NCBI RefSeq assembly: GCF_017565645.3
Contig: NZ_CP086136.1
Location: forward strand, 9,903,501-9,967,500
Origin: Bradyrhizobium barranii subsp. barranii
GTDB taxonomy: Bacteria > Pseudomonadota > Alphaproteobacteria > Rhizobiales > Xanthobacteraceae
Direction: 5' to 3'
DNA length: 64,000 bases
Position 1 is the first letter of the stretch; every line of letters begins with the position of its first letter. Shown here one piece after another: positions 16,342 through 24,684 of the stretch. Position numbers and translations under genes: made by a program. The notes beneath the pieces were generated by a model that was not told where the DNA came from, searched no databases, and saw nothing but the letters and a program-made list of their open reading frames with translations.

Positions 16342-17963
16342 TGATGACCGCCCCGCCCGCCGTTTCGATCAAGAATCTGCGGATCGCGCTGCCCAAGGGC
16401 GCCGAGCGTCCGTTCGCCGTCGACGGCGTCTCGCTGGATTTGCGGCCCGGCAAGATCGTCTGCGTCGTCGGCGAATCCGGTTCCGGCAAGTCGATGTGCG
16501 CGCATGCGCTGATGGGGCTTCTGCCTGATACGGTCACCGTCACCTCCGGCGAGATCCAGTTCGAAGGCCGCGACCTGCTCGAGCTCGATGACGACGGCTG
16601 GCGCGATTTGCGCGGCCGCCGGCTCGCGATGATTTTTCAGGAGCCGATGACCGCGCTCAATCCGTTGATGCGGATCGGCGACCAGATGGCGGAGATGTTC
16701 GAGGCCCACGGTCTGCTGACGCCGAAGGAGCGGCGCGCCAAGGCCCTGTCGCTGGCGCGCGAGGTCGGCCTGCCCGACCCCGAGCGCATTGTCCGCGCCT
16801 ATCCGCACCAGCTCTCCGGCGGCCAGCGCCAGCGCGCCATGATCGCGATGGCGCTCGCGCTCGAGCCAGCAGTGCTGGTCGCGGACGAACCGACCACCGC
16901 GCTCGACGTCACCACGCAGGCGCAGATCCTGAAGCTGATCCGCAACCTCCAGCGCAACCGCAACATGGCGGTGATGTTCATCACCCATGATTTCGGCGTG
17001 GTCGCCGACATCGCCGACCAGGTCGTGGTGCTCAGGCATGGCAAGGTCGTCGAGGAAGGCCCCGCTAGCTCCGTTTTCAACAATCCGCAGCATGACTACA
17101 CCAAGGCGCTGCTCGCCGCCGTGCCGTCGATGGACCCGCCGGCGCGTGAGCCGCTCGACGACCAGGCCAGGGCCGTCGAGGTGATCGGGCTGGACAAGAC
17201 CTATGTCACCTCAGGCGGCTGGTTTCGCGAGGACCGCCGCGTCGATGCTGCGCGCGAAGTCAACTTCAACATCCTCAAGGGCGAGACGCTCGGCCTCGTT
17301 GGCGAATCCGGCTCCGGCAAATCGTCGGTGGCGCGGCTGGTGATGCGACTGATCGAAGCCGACCGTGGCACGGTGCGGATCGGCGAGACCGATCTCACGC
17401 AGCTCTCGGGCAAGGCGCTCCGCGCCGAGCGCCATCGCATCCAGATGATCTTTCAAGATCCGTTCGCCTCGCTCAATCCGCGCCGCAAGGTCGGGCACAT
17501 CATCGCCGACGGTCCGATCGCAGCCGGCATCGATCCGAAGGTGGCGTTCGGCCGCGCCCGCGATCTCCTCAAGATGGTCGGGCTGGACGCCGGCGCGCTC
17601 GACCGCTACCCGCATGAATTCTCCGGCGGCCAGCGTCAGCGCATCGGCATCGCGCGCGCGCTCGCGCTCGAACCCGAGATCATCGTCGCCGACGAAGCCG
17701 TTTCCGCGCTCGACGTCTCCGTGCAGGCGCAGGTGCTGCGACTGCTCGAAGACCTCAAGGCGCGCCTTGGCCTCTCGATGCTGTTCATCACCCACGATCT
17801 GCGCGTCGCAGCGCAAATCTGCGACCGCATCGCGGTGATGCAGCGCGGCGCCATCGTCGAGTTGAAGCCGACCGCGCAACTGTTCGCCGCGCCGGAGCAC
17901 GCCTATACGCGCGAACTGCTGGCGGCGGTGCCCGGGCGGAAAGAGCGCGCGCCGGCGGCGTGA
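16341..17963 (+). CDS. Fused dual ATP-binding ABC protein (DppD-DppF type)
   Basis: 540 residues from ATG 16341, overlapping the upstream stop by one base. Two complete nucleotide-binding domains are present. The first has GESGSGKS near 45, signature LSGGQRQRAMIAMAL near 160 and Walker B VLVADEPTTALD near 178. The second has GESGSGKSSVARL near 320, FSGGQRQRIGIARAL near 428 and IIVADEAVSALD near 446. Each half corresponds to one ATPase of oligopeptide importers, so the protein probably acts alone with the two permeases. The last 16 residues before APAA recur at 18407-18454 with only synonymous changes. Confidence 0.93.
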   Translation: MMTAPPAVSIKNLRIALPKGAERPFAVDGVSLDLRPGKIVCVVGESGSGKSMCAHALMGLLPDTVTVTSGEIQFEGRDLLELDDDGWRDLRGRRLAMIFQEPMTALNPLMRIGDQMAEMFEAHGLLTPKERRAKALSLAREVGLPDPERIVRAYPHQLSGGQRQRAMIAMALALEPAVLVADEPTTALDVTTQAQILKLIRNLQRNRNMAVMFITHDFGVVADIADQVVVLRHGKVVEEGPASSVFNNPQHDYTKALLAAVPSMDPPAREPLDDQARAVEVIGLDKTYVTSGGWFREDRRVDAAREVNFNILKGETLGLVGESGSGKSSVARLVMRLIEADRGTVRIGETDLTQLSGKALRAERHRIQMIFQDPFASLNPRRKVGHIIADGPIAAGIDPKVAFGRARDLLKMVGLDAGALDRYPHEFSGGQRQRIGIARALALEPEIIVADEAVSALDVSVQAQVLRLLEDLKARLGLSMLFITHDLRVAAQICDRIAVMQRGAIVELKPTAQLFAAPEHAYTRELLAAVPGRKERAPAA

Positions 17964-17981
17964 GGCGGCCGATCGCGGTTG

Positions 17982-18254
17982 CTACCTGGCCGGAGGATTA
18001 GTGTTTTTCCAGGTGGGGACTGAGTTGGTCACGCCGACCGATGGTTGATTAGACGTTCCGACCGACGGCGCCGTGACGGTCCCGACGGTCTGTCCGGAGC
18101 TTCCATAGGTCGTGCCCTGCGTTGCCGGTGCTCCGGAGTTTCCGCCCGTGTTGTTTTGGGTGCCCGCCGCGGACGTCTGCGCGCTTGCAGCGAAGGGCGA
18201 TGCGGCAAATCCGACAACGATCAGTACCGCAATCGAGCGTCTCGTTCTTGTCAT
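17982..18254 (-). CDS. Small exported protein of unknown family (paralogue 1)
   Basis: 90 residues from ATG 18254 with AAAGGATT upstream. A signal peptide (IAVLIVVGFAASPFAASAQ) is followed by a low-complexity Gly/Asn/Thr/Ser-rich chain. The C-terminus TYGSSGQTVGTVTAPSVG and PSVGVTNSVPTWKN is shared with the paralogue at 20079-20366. No Cys, no lipobox, no recognised domain. Both paralogues face left. I do not recognise the family; a periplasmic or surface role is suggested only by the signal peptide. Confidence 0.72.
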   Translation of the reverse strand: MTRTRRSIAVLIVVGFAASPFAASAQTSAAGTQNNTGGNSGAPATQGTTYGSSGQTVGTVTAPSVGTSNQPSVGVTNSVPTWKNTNPPAR

Positions 18255-18406
18255 GGCTAATCCTTTCGGGCGCGGTCTCTCAGTTGCGTCGGCCGTTCGC
18301 TCGTCGAACCACTCGTGCACTGAGCAATCTTACAACTCCACGCGCGCGGAAATGTGCCGCAACACGATCCCACTGCGGGGCCTGACGCTCCATCACGATG
18401 GCGCGA

Positions 18407-18454
18407 CGAGAATTGCTTGCGGCGGTTCCGGGACGCAAGGAGCGCGCGCCAGCA
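18407..18454 (+). pseudogene. Orphan copy of an ABC ATPase C-terminal tail
   Basis: The 16 codons here encode RELLAAVPGRKERAPA, identical in protein to the end of the fused ABC ATPase (17910-17957). Ten of 16 codons differ and every difference is synonymous. The match does not extend upstream in frame. This points to the remnant of a diverged second ATPase gene. The surrounding 18255-18629 interval otherwise shows no convincing gene; an open frame 18398-18586 exists but has no support beyond the shared peptide. Confidence 0.6.
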
Positions 18455-18629
18455 ACGTCAGACCGACGCATCGCTGAGGTATTCCGCTCCTCTTCGGGCA
18501 ACGGAACACTCACGGGCTTTTTATCCCTCGTGACCGCCCGCACAGCTGCGAAACAGGGGCCGGCACCCCACATTCGCATGGAATGATTTCCATCATCTGA
18601 TGATGGATTTCCGATCCATTGGAGCCGAC

Positions 18630-18803
18630 ATGGGCCAGGTTATTCAGTTTGTCTCGAAATCCGAACGCGAGCGCGTTCGCCTCATTCAGGAGGCACGCGC
18701 GATCTACGACAGCATTTTTCCGCCGGCTGATCCGAGCGGCGAGCCGCAGGGCAAGGCGACGATCGGCCGCGCGGCCAACGGCGACGCAGGAAATCTGGCG
18801 TGA
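18630..18803 (+). CDS. Small hypothetical protein
   Basis: 57 residues from ATG 18630 (GGAG 5 bases upstream; an earlier ATG at 18600 is in frame). The N-terminal half is a predicted amphipathic helix (VSKSERERVRLIQEARAIYD), and the C-terminal half is Gly/Pro/Ala-rich. No domain is recognised. The stop overlaps the next start (GTGA at 18800), so the two small genes are translationally coupled. Confidence 0.6.
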   Translation: MGQVIQFVSKSERERVRLIQEARAIYDSIFPPADPSGEPQGKATIGRAANGDAGNLA

Positions 18804-19009
18804 TCAAGATCATCGCGGTGCTGTGCAGCCTCTCCTCTCCGGCAAATTGTCACGAGCAGATCGTCACCACCTCGGACTTCGCCAACGTCTCGATGCAGTC
18901 CTGCCTGATGGGCGCGCCGCAGCTCGCCGAATGGATGAACCAGCATCCGGCCGAACGCCTGGCTGGATGGCGCTGCGTGTTCGGTCAACAGACCGGCAGG
19001 GGCGCCTGA
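18800..19009 (+). CDS. Small hypothetical protein with conserved-looking cysteines
   Basis: 69 residues from GTG 18800, coupled to the preceding small gene. It begins MIKIIAVLCSLSSPANCHEQ, has three further-spaced residues of note (SCLMGAPQLAEWMNQHPAER, then GWRCVFG), and four cysteines in all. The N-terminal hydrophobic stretch is short and a signal peptide is doubtful. I do not recognise the family. The unusual overlap start and codon use consistent with neighbours support it being real. Confidence 0.6.
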   Translation: MIKIIAVLCSLSSPANCHEQIVTTSDFANVSMQSCLMGAPQLAEWMNQHPAERLAGWRCVFGQQTGRGA

Positions 19010-19113
19010 GGCCACCGGCCGTCTGGTCGAGGGCGGCGCCATCCAGTTGAACCGTGACGAGCATGCATCGCCAGGCTAGAATGGCGGCGCTGCTTGGCAG
19101 AGGGGGACGCCGG

Positions 19114-20048
19114 ATGGAGGTCGCCAGCCTCGTTCTTCCCGTGTTCGCAATCATCGTCACCGGCTGGTTTGCCGGTGTATCAGGTTATCTCTCCCGCTCG
19201 CTTGCGGACGCGCTGGTGCATTTTGCCTACAACGTGGCAATGCCGGCGCTGCTGATCGTCACGATCGCCCAGGAGCCGGCGCGCAACCTGCTGGAATGGC
19301 GCTTCCTGCTCGCGTTCGGCGGCGGCTCCCTCCTCTGCTTCGCGCTGGTCTTCCTGGCGGTCCGTGCGGGCGGCAAGCACGACCTCGCCAGCAGCACGAT
19401 CCATGGCATGGCGGCGGCGATGACCAATACCGGCTTCGTGGCGCTCCCGATCCTGCACGCGATCTACGGCCAGCCAGCCGTCTTGCCCGCCGCGGTGGCG
19501 ACGGTGTTCGTCGCCGGCGTGATGTTTCCGCTCACGGTCATCCTGCTGGAAAGGGATGTGCGCGGCCCTTCGCATTCCAGCGGACTGGTGAAGCAGATCC
19601 TGCTCAATCCGATGGTGCTGTCGACGCTGATCGGTCTCGTCTGGGCGATCACGGGCTTGCCGATCCGGCGCCCGTCGCGGCCTATCTGAACATCATTGCC
19701 GCCGCGCTCACGCCCTGCGCACTGTTTGCCATCGGGCTTGGCCTGTCGGTCGGCGGCCTGCGATCCAACCTGAAAGCATCGTTCGCGCTCGCGACCGTGA
19801 AGCTGGTGGTGATGCCGCTGATCGTCTACGGACTTTGCGTGGTCACTGGCCTCAACCCGCTCTACACGGTCGCCGCCGTCATATGCGCGGCCGTGCCGAC
19901 GGCGAAGACCGTCTATGTGCTGGCGCACGAGCACAAGGTCGAGGAGAAGCTGGTCGCGGCCACCGTCTCGGTCACGACGATGCTGTCGGTCGCGACATTG
20001 CTGGTCGCGCTCTACCTGCTCTCAGGCCTCGCGCCGGGTGTGCGGTGA
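19114..20048 (+). pseudogene. AEC-family (auxin efflux carrier/malonate permease-like) transporter, frameshifted
   Basis: The start is ATG 19114, with AGAGGGGGAC upstream. The first 191 codons carry N-terminal membrane helices (VLPVFAIIVTGWFAGVSGYL; NTGFVALPILHAIYGQPA). After AITGLPI the frame is lost. Adding one C in the ATCCGG at about 19661-19666 restores it: PAPVAAYLNIIAAALTPC, then LGLSVGGLRSNLKASFALA, then the helices to TGA 20048. The restored protein is about 311 residues, normal for AEC carriers. One base is missing from what would be CCC, a context where sequencing error is possible. Known role of the family: organic-acid or amino-acid efflux/uptake. Confidence 0.85.
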
Positions 20049-20078
20049 CAGTCGCCGGCGCGCCTGGCGGCGTGTGCT

Positions 20079-20366
20079 CTATCTCGTGGTGTTGCTCCAG
20101 GTCGGCACCGAATTGGTCACGCCGACCGACGGCCAATTGTACGAGCCGATCGAGGGCGCAGTGACCGTCCCGACCGTCTGCCCGGACGACCCGTAGGAGG
20201 TCCTGGGCTGCGCGACCGGCAATGCGGCGGCGCCATAGGTCGGGGCCACCACGCTCGTGCTGTAGTGATGCCGGCTCGGCCGGGCCTTCTTCGCTTCGGC
20301 CGCGAAGGGCGCGGCAAGCAGTCCGACGGTGATGAGTGCGGCAATGGCGGGTTTGATGCTTGTCAT
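20079..20366 (-). CDS. Small exported protein of unknown family (paralogue 2)
   Basis: 95 residues from ATG 20366 with GAAGGGAAC upstream. The signal peptide (PAIAALITVGLLAAPFAAEA) leads into a basic segment (KKARPSRHHYS) absent from paralogue 1, then the shared C-terminus SYGSSGQTVGTVTAPSIG and PSVGVTNSVPTWSN. Fixed positions YGSSGQTVGTVTAPS and PSVGVTNSVPTW argue for a functional motif. It is convergent with the broken AEC transporter, 30 bp away. No function is assigned. Confidence 0.75.
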   Translation of the reverse strand: MTSIKPAIAALITVGLLAAPFAAEAKKARPSRHHYSTSVVAPTYGAAALPVAQPRTSYGSSGQTVGTVTAPSIGSYNWPSVGVTNSVPTWSNTTR

Positions 20367-20492
20367 GGCGGTTCCCTTCATTGGCTGCGAGCCCATTGTG
20401 CCATGTGTTCATTCAACGCGGAATTTCCATGGGTACCCGTTCATAACTTCGTGCACGCCCGAATTTGCCTGACCCAGGCACCGCTGCCGTGG

Positions 20493-20834
20493 TCATCGTC
20501 GCTTCGGACGACATGCCTTGCGGCCATGTCGCTCCTTGACTGTCGCGACAGAGTGCATCAGCGCCTTGAAGGCGACGATCGCCGGATCGCCAGCGTGCGC
20601 GTGGTCGGGCCGCGACTCCAGATGCTCGACCACGGCCAGCAGCGCGTCCGCGATCTGTCCGATCTGCTTGCCGTAACCAGCGACATCCGACAGCACGTCC
20701 TTCTCGACATCTGGCGCCGAGGATTGCCCCACCGTGATGTTGACGAGACCGAACTGGCCGCCGGTGGGACTGAAGAACGACGGATAAATGGACTGGACGA
20801 CATCCCCCGACAGGGGCAGCTTGAACACAGGCAT
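20493..20834 (-). CDS. Hypothetical protein
   Basis: 113 residues from ATG 20834, with strong GC3 codon bias. It starts MPVFKLPLSGDVVQSIYPSF, contains TGGQFGLVNITVGQSSAPDV near residue 24 and a helical segment (GKQIGQIADALLAVVEHLES) near 54. The C-terminus is basic. There is no signal peptide or membrane helix, so it is probably cytoplasmic. I do not recognise a named domain. It is divergent from the HTH gene at 20955. Confidence 0.68.
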   Translation of the reverse strand: MPVFKLPLSGDVVQSIYPSFFSPTGGQFGLVNITVGQSSAPDVEKDVLSDVAGYGKQIGQIADALLAVVEHLESRPDHAHAGDPAIVAFKALMHSVATVKERHGRKACRPKRR

Positions 20835-20954
20835 GCGATTTCGCCTCGCTGATGCTCGACCGGCACGGACACACTATCACGACCACCCGCCTTCGGATGG
20901 ACCCGAATCAGCGCTAGTGCATCGCCTTCAGTGACTTCCCTGGACGCAAGCAAC

Positions 20955-21275
20955 ATGACCGGCCCCGAACTGAAGCAGCTCCGCAACGACCTTTCCGATG
21001 CCCTCGAGCGCAAGCTCACCGCGGCCGACATGGCCAGGCTTTGCGGACTGCCGGAGAAGGGCGGCGCCGATACCATCCGGCGCTGGGAGGTCCGTGGCCC
21101 GACGCCGTCCGCGACCAAGGTGCTGCGCGTGCTCGCGATGGCGAGCGAGCGCTATCCGATCATGGAGAAGTTCGACGTCTTCGATCGCCACGACGTACGC
21201 GAGGAAGACCGGCCCGCAAGGCGCGCGGCCTTCCGCGAGCAGATGCGCGATGAGGTGCGGCGGCGGCTTGGTTAA
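20955..21275 (+). CDS. Small helix-turn-helix (XRE-like) DNA-binding protein
   Basis: 106 residues from ATG 20955; a GTG at 20931 is an alternative. The first 70 residues look like an XRE-type helix-turn-helix of the kind that senses nothing itself: LSDALERKLTAADMARLCGL, then ADTIRRWEVRGPTPSATKVL. The C-terminal third is a charged helix (DVREEDRPARRAAFREQMRD). It could be a local regulator; the target is not evident. Confidence 0.7.
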   Translation: MTGPELKQLRNDLSDALERKLTAADMARLCGLPEKGGADTIRRWEVRGPTPSATKVLRVLAMASERYPIMEKFDVFDRHDVREEDRPARRAAFREQMRDEVRRRLG

Positions 21276-21499
21276 CGAGAGACGCGCGCAAGTTACCCGA
21301 GACTTGCGACGTTAAGCCTTCCTTCACCACTTCTTAAGCCGCCATTAAGCACGAAAATCATTTACAGCCCAATAAGTTAGGTTGGCTGTCGCTGTGCCAC
21401 GGATGTGACAGCATTTTCGTCAAAAGCGAGCTATCTGCAAAACCAACGACGGCGCGGACAGCGCGCCTGCCGGGGACCAAAGTGCTGGAGTTCAAGACG

Positions 21500-22225
21500 A
21501 TGAAGAAGATTTTGTTTGCGACCGTTGGGCTGCTCGTGGTGGGCGCTGCCGCGCCGGCCGTCGGCGCCGATCTCGGCAACCGCAACTATTACAAGGCGCC
21601 TGCGCCGGCCTATGCCGCGCCGATCTACAACTGGACGGGCTTCTATGTCGGCGGCCATGTCGGCGGCGCGTTCTCCAGCGACAACAATTTCAACGGCCTC
21701 TCCACCGGCAACAACGGCAACGGCCGTTTCCTCGGCGGCGTGCAGGTCGGTGCTGACTGGCAGTTCAACCCGAACTTCTTGGTCGGCGTCGAAGGCCAGT
21801 ATTCCTGGCTCTCCGGCAGCGTCGGCGCGGCGTTCCCGGGCGGCGTCGCCTACAGCAACGACCAGCGTGGCCTCGGCTCGATCACCGGCCGCGTCGGCTA
21901 CACCTGGGGTCCGGGCCTGCTCTACGTGAAGGGCGGCTACGCCTATTCGGACAACAACGAGAAGGTGACGATTGGCGGCGTGCCGACGGGCTTCATCATC
22001 GATGGCGATCACCGCAACGGCTACACCGTCGGCGCCGGCCTCGAATACATGTTCGCCCCGAACTGGTCGGCCAAGGCCGAGTACCAGTACTACAATTTCG
22101 GCGACGCCCACTTCACCGCGGGCCCGCTGGTGGGCACCGGCAACTTCACGACCGACGACCACACCTTCAAGGCGGGCGTCAACTACCGCTTCAACTGGGC
22201 CAATTCGGCGGTCGCGCGCTACTGA
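21500..22225 (+). CDS. Outer-membrane beta-barrel protein (Omp25/31-like immunogenic porin family)
   Basis: 241 residues from ATG 21500 (GTG 21482 in frame is less likely). A signal peptide (LFATVGLLVVGAAAPAVGA) is followed by YNWTGFYVGGHVGGAFSSDN, the hallmark start of the small alphaproteobacterial barrel family, then alternating aromatic/Gly strands and GLEYMFAPNWSAKAEYQYY near residue 185. The protein ends in FNWANSAVARY with a terminal aromatic, as needed for BAM recognition. The 224-bp upstream gap is AT-richer than its surroundings and should hold its promoter. A strong terminator follows. Confidence 0.88.
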   Translation: MKKILFATVGLLVVGAAAPAVGADLGNRNYYKAPAPAYAAPIYNWTGFYVGGHVGGAFSSDNNFNGLSTGNNGNGRFLGGVQVGADWQFNPNFLVGVEGQYSWLSGSVGAAFPGGVAYSNDQRGLGSITGRVGYTWGPGLLYVKGGYAYSDNNEKVTIGGVPTGFIIDGDHRNGYTVGAGLEYMFAPNWSAKAEYQYYNFGDAHFTAGPLVGTGNFTTDDHTFKAGVNYRFNWANSAVARY

Positions 22226-22253
22226 TCGCGCCTCAAAAATCTCCTCGCCAACA

Positions 22254-22286
22254 GGGGCCGGCAAATTTGCCGGCCCCTTCTTTTTT
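22254..22286 (+). terminator. Rho-independent terminator after the outer-membrane protein gene
   Basis: A perfect stem of GGGGCCGGCAAA pairing with TTTGCCGGCCCC (22254-22277) is followed by TTCTTTTTT. It lies 28 bp after the stop at 22225. Confidence 0.9.
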
Positions 22287-22392
22287 CGCTGTGCGGAACG
22301 AACGCAACCGATTGTGCAACTTGCGATTTTTTAACCCGACCCAGGGATACTCCGCGGCGAAAACATAAAAGATCACGCGTGGGGGAATTTCG

Positions 22393-24549
22393 ATGGCGAT
22401 CCGTCTGGGTGCTGGCCGTGTCCTTGGCCGTCTCAAGCCTTGTTTCAAGATGCCAAGGTGGGGCGTGCGCGGCAGCCTGTTCGCCGCCTTCGCATTGATC
22501 GCGGGCATGGGCCTCGTGATCGCAGCCGGCGCCGGCTTCGTGTTCAATCACCTCGGCGCGACCATGATGGATCTGAGCGGCCGCGACATCCCGCGCCTCT
22601 CCGCCAGCCTGCAGCTCGCCTCGCAAAGCGCGACGCTCGCGGCACAAGGCCCGGGCCTGCTGGCATCGCCCTCCGACGAAGCGCTGAAGGAACGCACCAA
22701 GAGCGTGAAGGACATCCAGCAGCTCGCCATGGCCAAGCTCGGCGAGATCATCGAGCTCGGCGCCGACAAGCAGATCGCGACGGCGCTGCGCGACACCGCC
22801 AAGAGCATCGACGAGGCGACCCAGAGCCTGGTGTCGGCGGCGCGTGAGCGGCTCGAGACCGGCGCACTGCATGACAAGCAGTATGAGGCGTTGCGCAAGG
22901 CGCAGCTCACCTTCGTCGGCGCGGCCGGTCCTGCGATGCTGGACGCACAGACACGCCTGAACGCGATCCTCGGCGCGGCGGAAGTTTCCGCCGATGATGC
23001 AACTGAGGCTGCCCGCACCGTCTCCCAGGTCGCGACAATCTCCGCCAACGGCAATCTGATGGCCGCCGACATGATGGCGGCGCTGTCGGCCAACAACAGC
23101 GACACGCTGGAGGCGATCGAGAAGGAGTTCAAGGCGACGCGCGACCGCGTCAAGTCGAACCTCGAGGATCTCCCGAACATGCCCTCGATGCAGACGGTGC
23201 GCGACGCCGTGCAGAAGCTGTTCGCCTTCGGCGAGGGCAAGACCGGCGTGTTCAAGATCCGCCAGAAGGAGCTCGACGCCATCGACTACGGCCAGACCAT
23301 TCTGGACGAGACCCGCAAGCTCAATGTCGGTCTCGGCATCAGCGTGCAGCAGCTCGTCGACGGCGTGCAGAAGGAGACCAACGCGTCGACGTTCCAGGCG
23401 CGCCAGGAGATCTCGCTCGCCACCACCGCCATGCTGGCGCTGGGCGCGCTGATGCTGGTCGGCTCGGCGCTGTTCGTCTGGCTCTATGTCGGCCGCAACA
23501 TCCTGCGGCGGATCGGCGCGCTGCATCAGTCGATGCAGCTGCTCGCGAACGGCGACCTCGAGACCGAGATCTATCGCTCGAAGCACCACAATGACGAAAT
23601 CTCGGTGATGGCGAACACGCTGCAGGTGTTTCGCGAAAGCATGATCGAGGCCCGCGCGATGTCGAGCGAGCAGGACAAGGACCGTGCCGCCAAGGCCGAG
23701 CGTGCCGCGCGCATGGAAGCGAAGATCGCCGAGTTCGAGGGCGCGGTACGCAACGCGCTCGACAATCTCGCGCAATCGGCCAATTCGATGCAGTCCACCG
23801 CGCAGAGCATGTCGAACACCGCCGACCAGTCCAACGCGCTGGTGAACGCGGTTGCCTCCGCCGCGGAGGAAACCTCGGTCAACGTGCAGACCGTGTCATC
23901 AGGCACCGAGCAGCTGTCGTCCTCGATCGAGGAGATCAGCAAGCAGGTCGTCACCTCGGCCGCGATCGCCAGGAAGGCGGTCGACGAGGCCGGCGCCACC
24001 GACACCACGGTGCAGAGCCTTGCCGACAGTGCGAGCCGCATCAGCGTCGTGGTCGATCTGATCCAGACGATTGCGTCTCAGACCAACCTGCTCGCGCTCA
24101 ACGCCACCATCGAGGCGGCGCGCGCGGGCGAAGCCGGCCGCGGCTTCGCAGTGGTCGCCTCCGAGGTGAAGAGCCTCGCGAGCCAGACCGCCAAAGCGAC
24201 GGAAGAGATCCGCACCCAGATCGCCAGCATGCAGTCGGTCACGACCTCCGCGGTCGGCGCCATCCAGGGCATCGGCCGGATCATCGGCGAGATCAACGAC
24301 GTGACGACGACGATCGCCGCCGCGGTCGAGGAACAGGGCGCAGCCACCCGCGAAATCGCCCGCAACATCCAGCATGCCGCCGGCGGCACCAGCGAGGTCT
24401 CCAGCAACATCATCGGCGTCTCCACGGCGTCCGCGGAAGCCGGCGCGGCGGCGAGCGAAGTGCTGGGCGCCTCCGACGCGCTCCGCCGCGAAGCCGACAT
24501 GCTGCGCGGAGAGATCGACGCATTCCTCAACAACATGCGGGCGGCGTAA
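22393..24549 (+). CDS. Methyl-accepting chemotaxis protein
   Basis: 718 residues. One N-terminal TM (about 28-50) and a second ([20 protein letters not shown], about 340-362) bracket a roughly 290-residue periplasmic sensor made of long helices. HAMP follows at about 365-430, then the signalling domain. The conserved hairpin tip is [20 protein letters not shown] (near 563), followed by [20 protein letters not shown]. No C-terminal CheR-binding pentapeptide is seen. It senses an unidentified periplasmic ligand and signals to CheA/CheW, none of which is in the window. It stands alone, with a palindromic repeat immediately downstream. Confidence 0.94.
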   Translation: MAIRLGAGRVLGRLKPCFKMPRWGVRGSLFAAFALIAGMGLVIAAGAGFVFNHLGATMMDLSGRDIPRLSASLQLASQSATLAAQGPGLLASPSDEALKERTKSVKDIQQLAMAKLGEIIELGADKQIATALRDTAKSIDEATQSLVSAARERLETGALHDKQYEALRKAQLTFVGAAGPAMLDAQTRLNAILGAAEVSADDATEAARTVSQVATISANGNLMAADMMAALSANNSDTLEAIEKEFKATRDRVKSNLEDLPNMPSMQTVRDAVQKLFAFGEGKTGVFKIRQKELDAIDYGQTILDETRKLNVGLGISVQQLVDGVQKETNASTFQARQEISLATTAMLALGALMLVGSALFVWLYVGRNILRRIGALHQSMQLLANGDLETEIYRSKHHNDEISVMANTLQVFRESMIEARAMSSEQDKDRAAKAERAARMEAKIAEFEGAVRNALDNLAQSANSMQSTAQSMSNTADQSNALVNAVASAAEETSVNVQTVSSGTEQLSSSIEEISKQVVTSAAIARKAVDEAGATDTTVQSLADSASRISVVVDLIQTIASQTNLLALNATIEAARAGEAGRGFAVVASEVKSLASQTAKATEEIRTQIASMQSVTTSAVGAIQGIGRIIGEINDVTTTIAAAVEEQGAATREIARNIQHAAGGTSEVSSNIIGVSTASAEAGAAASEVLGASDALRREADMLRGEIDAFLNNMRAA

Positions 24550-24560
24550 GCCGCCGGCCC

Positions 24561-24595
24561 GTAGCCCGGATGGAGCGCCGCGTAATCCGGGCTAC
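24561..24595. repeat. GTAGCCCGGAT palindromic repeat
   Basis: GTAGCCCGGAT (24561-24571) and its complement ATCCGGGCTAC (24585-24595) flank a short GC-rich loop. It follows the chemoreceptor stop by 11 bp and would form a 3' mRNA hairpin. I associate this sequence with dispersed repeats in related genomes. Confidence 0.75.
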
Positions 24596-24684
24596 GGAAA
24601 ACTGCAGGTATGACCGCCATGCGGAGACCACGGCCCGGCCTTTTTCGGCTGGCGCCCCGCGCCCGGCGGGTTTAAGCCGGTAGC

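Noticed and set aside
18398..18586. 62-codon open frame starting with the ATPase-tail peptide
   Set aside because: Only the first 18 codons have any support; no ribosome-binding site and no conserved-looking remainder. Kept as a gene remnant.
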